Assembly: GCA_001701065.1 (NCBI GenBank)
Contig: DAAL01000058.1
Location: 1-11,398, forward strand
Reading direction: 5' to 3'
Origin: Bacteroidales bacterium GP4
GTDB lineage: Bacteria; Bacteroidota; Bacteroidia; Bacteroidales; Muribaculaceae
Length of the DNA: 11,398 nucleotides
Below, piece after piece: positions 6,649 to 11,398 of the stretch. How positions within the stretch are numbered: position 1 is the stretch's first letter; each line of letters opens with the position of its first letter. Both the position numbers and the translations under genes were made by a program. Under the pieces are notes generated by a model. That model saw only the letters and a list, made by a program, of their open reading frames with translations, was not told the DNA's origin and searched no databases.

Positions 6649-7968
6649 ATGAACATTTCGCAGACCTTAAAACAGACGTGGCGCGATTCCCGGCAGCATC
6701 CGGTCTATACTACCCTATACATAACCGGAGTGGCTCTCGCCATCGTGTTCACCATGGTGTTCTCAATCATTTTCTTTGTGAAGACCGCCCCGTTCTACCC
6801 CGAGTACAACAGAAATTGCACCTATTATCTTGACGGAACCATGCTGAAAATGGGAGAATCCACTTCCCGATACTACATGGGAGCAGGAATTGTAAAAGAC
6901 CATATATATAATGTGAAGAATGCCGAGATTATATCGGTGACAGAAGCCACTGACAATGACGAGCTTCCGTTTATAACCGTAGCCGGCACGGACAAAGTGT
7001 GGCGTAACCCCTGTCTGCCGGTCGATGCCAACTTCTTTAAAATCTATGAACTGTCCTTCACCGAGGGGCATCCCATAACCCAGGATGATTTCGATGCCGG
7101 TTCTCAGGTAGCCGTAATCAGCGACCGCCTCGCCATCACCCTTTTCCGGAGCGAAGATGCTGCAATAGGACAAGAGATATCCATTAACTATGTGCCTTAT
7201 CGCGTTATAGGCGTGGTGAAAGAGGCTCCCACCTCTATGGCAAGGGCGTTTTCACAGATTTATATCCCCTACACAGCTTTGGACACCTACAAGTCCTCGA
7301 CAGCCTATGACACGTCATCTTATCTATTAGGTTCACTTGTGGCACATTTCAAGGTTAAGGATTCCCGTCAAGCCGAATTGCTGCAAGAGGAGATAAACGA
7401 AATTGCGCGACGCATTGTAACATCCGATTCCACCATAACCGAGTTTGAGGTTGAACCCATATACACTAATGCCCAGTTTCAGCTTGCCGAGAAAAGCTGG
7501 GGCCGTGACGGCGACTGGTGGAGCCTGATAAAACGATATGGATTGGTTTTCCTGGCTTTGCTTTTAGTGCCTGCGCTGAACCTTAGCGGAATGATTTCGA
7601 GCCGGATGGACTCGCGTCTTTCCGAAATGGGTATCCGCAAGGCTTTCGGTGCCACTAAAAGCAAGCTTTTATCCCAAGTGCTGCTTGAAAACCTCTATCT
7701 CACCCTCATCGGAAGCCTGATAGGATTAATTTTGTCCTATGTGTGCATCCTAATCACCCAAAAGTGGATTCTTTCCCTTTTTGAGGACTGGCCTAATCTT
7801 CCGGGCGATTTCGGAGGCTACAGCTTCTCAGCCGAGATGCTTTTCTCTCCGGTGGTATTCCTTAGTGTTATGTTATTGTGCCTTGTCCTTAATCTCGTGT
7901 CCGGATTTATTCCGGCATGGCTATCGCTCCGCCGTCCCATTGTATCATCCATCAACCAAAAAAGATAA
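6649..7968 (+). CDS. FtsX/MacB-type ABC permease, A-type (A1)
   Basis: This 439-residue inner-membrane permease has the four-helix MacB/FtsX topology: helix 1 at about 20-43, a large periplasmic domain at about 45-290 (MacB_PCD-like), then helices at about 296-316, 346-370 and 398-420. The conserved cytoplasmic FtsX element SEMGIRKAFGATKSKLLSQ (325-343) between helices 2 and 3 is the coupling segment to the ATPase. Just after helix 1 it carries TAPFYPEYNR, matched in the later permease at 10020 by VAPFAPESNR, and it ends IVSSINQKR rather than the usual MacB ending. It has no fused ATPase domain. The next permease starts 5 bases after its stop, implying translational coupling and probably a heterodimer. 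Confidence 0.92.
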   Translation: MNISQTLKQTWRDSRQHPVYTTLYITGVALAIVFTMVFSIIFFVKTAPFYPEYNRNCTYYLDGTMLKMGESTSRYYMGAGIVKDHIYNVKNAEIISVTEATDNDELPFITVAGTDKVWRNPCLPVDANFFKIYELSFTEGHPITQDDFDAGSQVAVISDRLAITLFRSEDAAIGQEISINYVPYRVIGVVKEAPTSMARAFSQIYIPYTALDTYKSSTAYDTSSYLLGSLVAHFKVKDSRQAELLQEEINEIARRIVTSDSTITEFEVEPIYTNAQFQLAEKSWGRDGDWWSLIKRYGLVFLALLLVPALNLSGMISSRMDSRLSEMGIRKAFGATKSKLLSQVLLENLYLTLIGSLIGLILSYVCILITQKWILSLFEDWPNLPGDFGGYSFSAEMLFSPVVFLSVMLLCLVLNLVSGFIPAWLSLRRPIVSSINQKR

Positions 7969-7973
7969 CCGCT

Positions 7974-9260
7974 ATGTGGAAACTCGTATTAAAAAATCTG
8001 TGGGCTAACCGCAAAAAGAATATATGGCTCTTTATCGAGCTTATAGTTGTCGTGATTATCAGTTGGAAATTAATTGACACTGTCACAGTCACCCAATATG
8101 CAGTCAGCCGTGACACCGGTTATGACCAAGAGAATATGTATGTGATGGGAATCAGCACCTACCTTACCAAGGACATGCGCCATGACCCACTTCAGGAGGA
8201 GCACAGTCAGCGTGTCGAGAACATGCAGCGTCTCCGCTCGATGATTAACAACCTTCAGGGCGTAAAAAGCTCGACCTTCGCATTGCAGTACCAATTATTT
8301 GAAAGCACCGGTAACCAAAGTAACTGTTTCATGGTTGATTCAACATCCTACTGTGCCGATAATGTAATTGAATTTGTTCCAGGTACTGACTTTTTCACGA
8401 CCCTTGGCATTCCGGGAGAGAAAGCCGAGAAATACTCCGGTATGCCAATGAGGGATAACGACATTATTCTTGACGAAAAATTCGCCGAATTCATTTTTCC
8501 CGGAGAAAACGTTAAAGGTAAGAGATTCCTAAAAAACTCCAGTGACAGCACTTACACTACAATAGTAGGTGTGCTTCCCCACGTAATCCCCAAATCAGCG
8601 CAAGCGGAAAAAACAGTTATGTACCAGCCCATGACCATGGATCAATTACTCCAAAGGTTCGGCTGGGGAGGAGTGATTGTAGTACGCACCCGTCCCGATG
8701 TGTCAGTCACAGAATTTAACCGCATATTCGCCGAGCACCGGAAGCAGCTTCATGCTGGCAACTTCTATGTATCAAGCCTTACTGACTTCGGGACAAGGCA
8801 CACAGCCTACCTGTACCGTTCAGGCATCACCAACAAGCTGCGTATCAACGTAGCACTTGCCATCTTCTTCGGCATAAGCCTGTGCCTCGGAGTGATAGGG
8901 TCATTCTACCTCCAGACACGCCGCCGCAGCGAGGAAGGCGGAATCATGCGCTCGTTCGGTGCCACAAGAGGATTCCTCGTGCGCGAATTGCTTCTTGAAG
9001 GGGTAATCCTCACCACCATAGCATGGATTATGGGATGCTTCATCTACTTGCAGTATGCCCTTAAGGAGGGATTGGTGCTAATAGGACAACCTGATGCCCA
9101 CGAGTTATTTTCTGACTGGACCGACCGTTTCGGCGAGCACTTCATGATAGTGTCGCTTATAGTGTATACAGTACTGCTTATCGTGGTGAGCATAGGCATC
9201 TACATTCCGGCGCGCAACATCAGCCGGGTAAATCCCGTCGATGCCCTGCGCGACGAATAA
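7974..9260 (+). CDS. FtsX/MacB-type ABC permease, B-type (B1)
   Basis: This 428-residue inner-membrane protein has helix 1 at about 17-33, a periplasmic domain, and helices at about 292-312, 341-360 and 388-410. The FtsX coupling element reads SEEGGIMRSFGATRGFLVRE (319-338), and the C-terminus IPARNISRVNPVDALRDE is the standard MacB/LolE-type ending. The ATG at 7974 is preferred because it lies 5 bases after the A1 stop and gives the typical MWKLVLKNLW start. An in-frame ATG at 7917 would add 19 residues translated from the end of A1 with no membrane-protein character. The N-terminus (IWLFIELIVVVI) resembles that of the last, partial permease (LWLAVELFIVS). It probably pairs with A1. Confidence 0.92.
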   Translation: MWKLVLKNLWANRKKNIWLFIELIVVVIISWKLIDTVTVTQYAVSRDTGYDQENMYVMGISTYLTKDMRHDPLQEEHSQRVENMQRLRSMINNLQGVKSSTFALQYQLFESTGNQSNCFMVDSTSYCADNVIEFVPGTDFFTTLGIPGEKAEKYSGMPMRDNDIILDEKFAEFIFPGENVKGKRFLKNSSDSTYTTIVGVLPHVIPKSAQAEKTVMYQPMTMDQLLQRFGWGGVIVVRTRPDVSVTEFNRIFAEHRKQLHAGNFYVSSLTDFGTRHTAYLYRSGITNKLRINVALAIFFGISLCLGVIGSFYLQTRRRSEEGGIMRSFGATRGFLVRELLLEGVILTTIAWIMGCFIYLQYALKEGLVLIGQPDAHELFSDWTDRFGEHFMIVSLIVYTVLLIVVSIGIYIPARNISRVNPVDALRDE

Positions 9261-9324
9261 TCAGTCTACCCGAGTAGCCCGAGATAAAAAAATCAATTAA
9301 TCAACAATAAAAAACAATAAAACT

Positions 9325-9996
9325 ATGTCTATCATTAAACTTACTGAAGTAAACAAAATCTATCGTACTGACGAAATCGAAACCCAAGCACTCGAAAATG
9401 TGAACATCGAAGTGGAAAAAGGAGAATTTGTGTCCATCATGGGCCCCTCAGGTTGCGGAAAGTCAACACTCCTCAACATCATAGGGCTTCTCGACAACCC
9501 CACAAGCGGAATTGTCGACATCGACGGCACTGTGATAGGAAAAATGAAGGACAAGGAGCTTGCAGCCTTCCGTAACAAAAAACTCGGATTCGTGTTCCAG
9601 AGCTTCCACCTCATCAACTCCCTCAACGTGACTGACAATGTGGAACTTCCCCTCATCTACCGCCACATGAGCGCAGCCGACCGCAAGGCGCGCGTGAAGG
9701 ATGTGCTGGAACGTGTGGGACTGAGCCACCGCATGCGCCACATGCCCTCGCAGCTGTCGGGAGGTCAATGCCAGCGTGTGGCTATAGCGCGCGCCATCGT
9801 GGGAAACCCCGAAATAATACTTGCCGACGAACCTACCGGTAACCTCGACTCAAAGATGGGTGCCGAAGTGATGGAACTCCTCCATGACCTCAACAAGAAT
9901 GACGGAAGAACCATAGTGATGGTGACCCACAACGAGGAGCAGGCTAAGCTCACTGACCGCATCATGCGATTCTTCGACGGTCGACAGATTCAATAA
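9325..9996 (+). CDS. ABC transporter ATPase, MacB/LolD type, stand-alone
   Basis: This 223-residue cytoplasmic ATPase is the size of LolD/FtsE-like subunits. All nucleotide-binding elements are present: Walker A GPSGCGKST (40-48), Q-loop at Gln92 (FVFQSFHLI), signature LSGGQ (144-148), Walker B IILADE (164-169), D-loop NLDS (173-176) and H-loop His202 (MVTHNEE). The residue after the signature is Cys149, where Gln is usual in LSGGQQQR; this should be tolerated. ATP hydrolysis by the dimer drives the FtsX-type permeases. It lies between two permease pairs and is the only ATPase gene visible in the operon. A 64-bp A-rich gap, the longest in the operon, separates it from B1; no promoter or terminator was recognised in that gap. 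Confidence 0.95.
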   Translation: MSIIKLTEVNKIYRTDEIETQALENVNIEVEKGEFVSIMGPSGCGKSTLLNIIGLLDNPTSGIVDIDGTVIGKMKDKELAAFRNKKLGFVFQSFHLINSLNVTDNVELPLIYRHMSAADRKARVKDVLERVGLSHRMRHMPSQLSGGQCQRVAIARAIVGNPEIILADEPTGNLDSKMGAEVMELLHDLNKNDGRTIVMVTHNEEQAKLTDRIMRFFDGRQIQ

Positions 9997-10019
9997 TTCC
10001 ACCCATTAAAAATCTTGTA

Positions 10020-11303
10020 ATGAATATATTAAAGACCACATGGGGCGCATTCAAGCAACAGCCTGTACTGAGCATAATCTCGGTAATAGGCACTGCGCTT
10101 GCCATCTTCCTGATTATGGTGGTGGTGATGATGCAGCAGGTGAAAGTAGCCCCGTTCGCCCCGGAGAGCAACCGTGACCGGATGCTCCATAACCGCTATG
10201 CGTCAGTCGCTCAGATTGACAACGAAAAATATCAGTCCAACGGCCCCATGAGCTGGGACCACATCAAGCAGGTGTTCATGAGCATGACCACTCCCGAAGC
10301 TGTGGCGGTGTACACGGCATTCTCCACCACGGGCAACCTGTCGCTGCCCAACGAGGTACCTTTAGCTGTGGACTACATAGGAGTGAACGACCAGTTCTGG
10401 AAAGTCTTTGACTTCACTTTCATCGACGGCAAGCCTTTCGACGAAGCAACATTCAACGCCAACATCCCCGTGATTGTAATCACTGAAAGCGTGGCTAAGA
10501 AGCTCTTCGGAACCACCGAAGTAACAGGACGCTCCATCGACTTTGACCACGTGCCCTACACCGTAGCCGGAGTGGTGAAGGATGTATCATCGCTTGCCAC
10601 CACGGCATATGCCCAGGCGTGGCCTAACCTGTCGAGCACAGTGGAATTTGCCAGCGTGTGGAACGGCAACATCGGCGGTTATCTTGCAGCCACCATCCTT
10701 GCCAAATCACGGGATGACTTTGACGCGGTGCGTGCCGAATACAATAAATCCATCAACGCCTACAACACCACCCTAAAAGAGAGCGGGCAAGAAGTCATCA
10801 CCCGTAACCGCCCCTACGATCAGGAAAAAGATGCTTGCGGTCAGGCGGCTAATATCGAGCCTGACGTGGAAGGCGCACGACGCACACGGTGGATCATATA
10901 CGCCATCCTCCTCATTGTGCCTGCCGTCAACCTGAGCAGCATGACTGAAAGCCGCCTGCGCCAGCGTGTAGCCGAGATAGGGGTGCGCCGCGCTTTCGGA
11001 GCAAAGCGTTCCGAAATCCTCGGAGGGCTCATCACCGAGAACCTTCTCATAACTCTCGCCGCAGGAATCGTAGGATGGGTGCTGAGCATCGTGTTTGCTT
11101 ATCTGAGCAGTTCGTTCCTCTTCGCGCAGCCGTTCACCTCTACGGTCAATCCTGCCTCCCTTGAGATAGGGATGCTCGTGCAGCCTTCGACCTTCCTCTG
11201 GGCACTGCTGTTCTGCTTCGTCCTCAATCTCATCAGTTCGGGAATACCGGCTTTCCGCGCTTCCCGCAGCAACATAGTCAATTCACTCTCCAACCGACGC
11301 TAA
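10020..11303 (+). CDS. FtsX/MacB-type ABC permease, A-type (A2)
   Basis: This 427-residue paralogue of the permease at 6649 has helix 1 at about 18-38, a periplasmic domain, and helices at about 291-308, 341-362 and 390-408. The coupling element is AEIGVRRAFGAKRSEILGG (318-336). Features shared with A1 and not with B1 are VAPFAPESNR after helix 1, VPAVNLSSM at the end of helix 2 (A1: VPALNLSGM), and the ending IVNSLSNRR (A1: IVSSINQKR). These shared features support a duplication of the A/B unit. It starts 23 bases after the ATPase stop; the next permease starts 13 bases after its own stop. By eye its codons are richer in G/C-ending triplets than those of A1 and B1. Confidence 0.92.
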   Translation: MNILKTTWGAFKQQPVLSIISVIGTALAIFLIMVVVMMQQVKVAPFAPESNRDRMLHNRYASVAQIDNEKYQSNGPMSWDHIKQVFMSMTTPEAVAVYTAFSTTGNLSLPNEVPLAVDYIGVNDQFWKVFDFTFIDGKPFDEATFNANIPVIVITESVAKKLFGTTEVTGRSIDFDHVPYTVAGVVKDVSSLATTAYAQAWPNLSSTVEFASVWNGNIGGYLAATILAKSRDDFDAVRAEYNKSINAYNTTLKESGQEVITRNRPYDQEKDACGQAANIEPDVEGARRTRWIIYAILLIVPAVNLSSMTESRLRQRVAEIGVRRAFGAKRSEILGGLITENLLITLAAGIVGWVLSIVFAYLSSSFLFAQPFTSTVNPASLEIGMLVQPSTFLWALLFCFVLNLISSGIPAFRASRSNIVNSLSNRR

Positions 11304-11316
11304 TCCCCCCTTTATT

Positions 11317-11398
11317 ATGAGTAGAAAATTATTAAAACAGATACGTAGCGAGTGGAAGAGCAATCTGTGGCTCGCAGTGGAATTGTTCATCGTGAGCG
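11317..11398 (+). CDS. FtsX/MacB-type ABC permease, B-type (B2), N-terminal fragment (cut by window edge)
   Basis: An ATG at 11317, 13 bases after the A2 stop, opens a frame of 27 complete codons to the window end. The product begins MSRKLLKQIRSEWKSNLWL and continues into a hydrophobic start of helix 1 (AVELFIVS). It resembles the N-terminus of the B-type permease at 7974 (MWKLVLKNL, then NIWLFIELIVV), with the shared pattern N-[IL]-W-L-x-x-E-L. Position after an A-type gene and this similarity make it the partner of A2; everything beyond helix 1 lies outside the window. Confidence 0.75.
   Translation, partial: MSRKLLKQIRSEWKSNLWLAVELFIVS

Noticed and set aside
7917..7973. Upstream in-frame ATG that would lengthen permease B1 by 19 residues
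   Set aside because: The extension is read from the end of A1 in another frame and has no helix or leader character. The ATG at 7974 gives the typical N-terminus.
9266..9277. Small hairpin CTAC-CCGA-GTAG between B1 and the ATPase as a terminator
   Set aside because: The stem has only four base pairs and is not followed by a T-run. The CCCGAG repeat around it is too short to mean anything.
9766..9774. Cys instead of Gln just after the ATPase signature (LSGGQCQR) as a sign of inactivity
   Set aside because: All catalytic elements (Walker A and B, Q-, D- and H-loops, and LSGGQ itself) are intact, and this position is not catalytic.
1..11398. Mobile elements, CRISPR arrays, tRNA or rRNA genes
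   Set aside because: No transposase, recombinase, regularly spaced repeats, cloverleaf-like sequences or long terminal inverted repeats were seen on either strand.

Overview
The window looks like a chromosomal piece of a Bacteroidales bacterium (Bacteroidaceae- or Muribaculaceae-like; the exact family is an inference). Supporting this are two minus-strand promoters with the Bacteroidetes-type -7 element TAnnTTTG, start codons preceded by A/T-rich leaders rather than Shine-Dalgarno sequences, and the protein families and their phrasing. No tRNA, rRNA, CRISPR array, insertion sequence or other mobile element is visible.

Left half (1-4430, all minus strand): a housekeeping cluster read right to left. 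A long-chain acyl-CoA ligase is followed at 29 bp by prfB (release factor 2, with an intact programmed +1 frameshift site) and, after a further 34 bp, by argB (acetyl- or succinyl-glutamate kinase). After a 107-bp gap with its own good promoter comes the N-terminal half of asd (aspartate-semialdehyde dehydrogenase), cut by the window edge. Close spacing suggests that ligase-prfB-argB are co-transcribed although their functions are unrelated.

Middle (4393-5379): a strong rho-independent terminator, then a small minus-strand gene for a secreted, histidine-rich, probably outer-membrane beta-barrel protein, then a 245-bp divergent intergenic region. That region holds a textbook sigma-54 promoter pointing right and, about 108 bp upstream of its predicted start, a large inverted repeat with extra half-sites, arranged like the enhancer of an NtrC-type activator.

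Right half (5380-11398, all plus strand): a tripartite-type ABC export operon. It encodes a membrane-anchored periplasmic adaptor (MacA/HlyD type), an FtsX/MacB-type permease A1, a second permease B1, one stand-alone ATPase (MacB/LolD type), another A-type permease A2, and the start of another B-type permease B2 that runs off the window. The two A/B permease pairs flank a single ATPase. The likely model is an envelope-spanning exporter induced through sigma-54, with A/B heterodimeric permeases sharing one ATPase. Its substrate cannot be read from the sequence. An outer-membrane TolC-like partner and the sigma-54 activator are not in the window and may lie downstream. This sigma-54-controlled duplicated exporter is the most interesting thing in the window.
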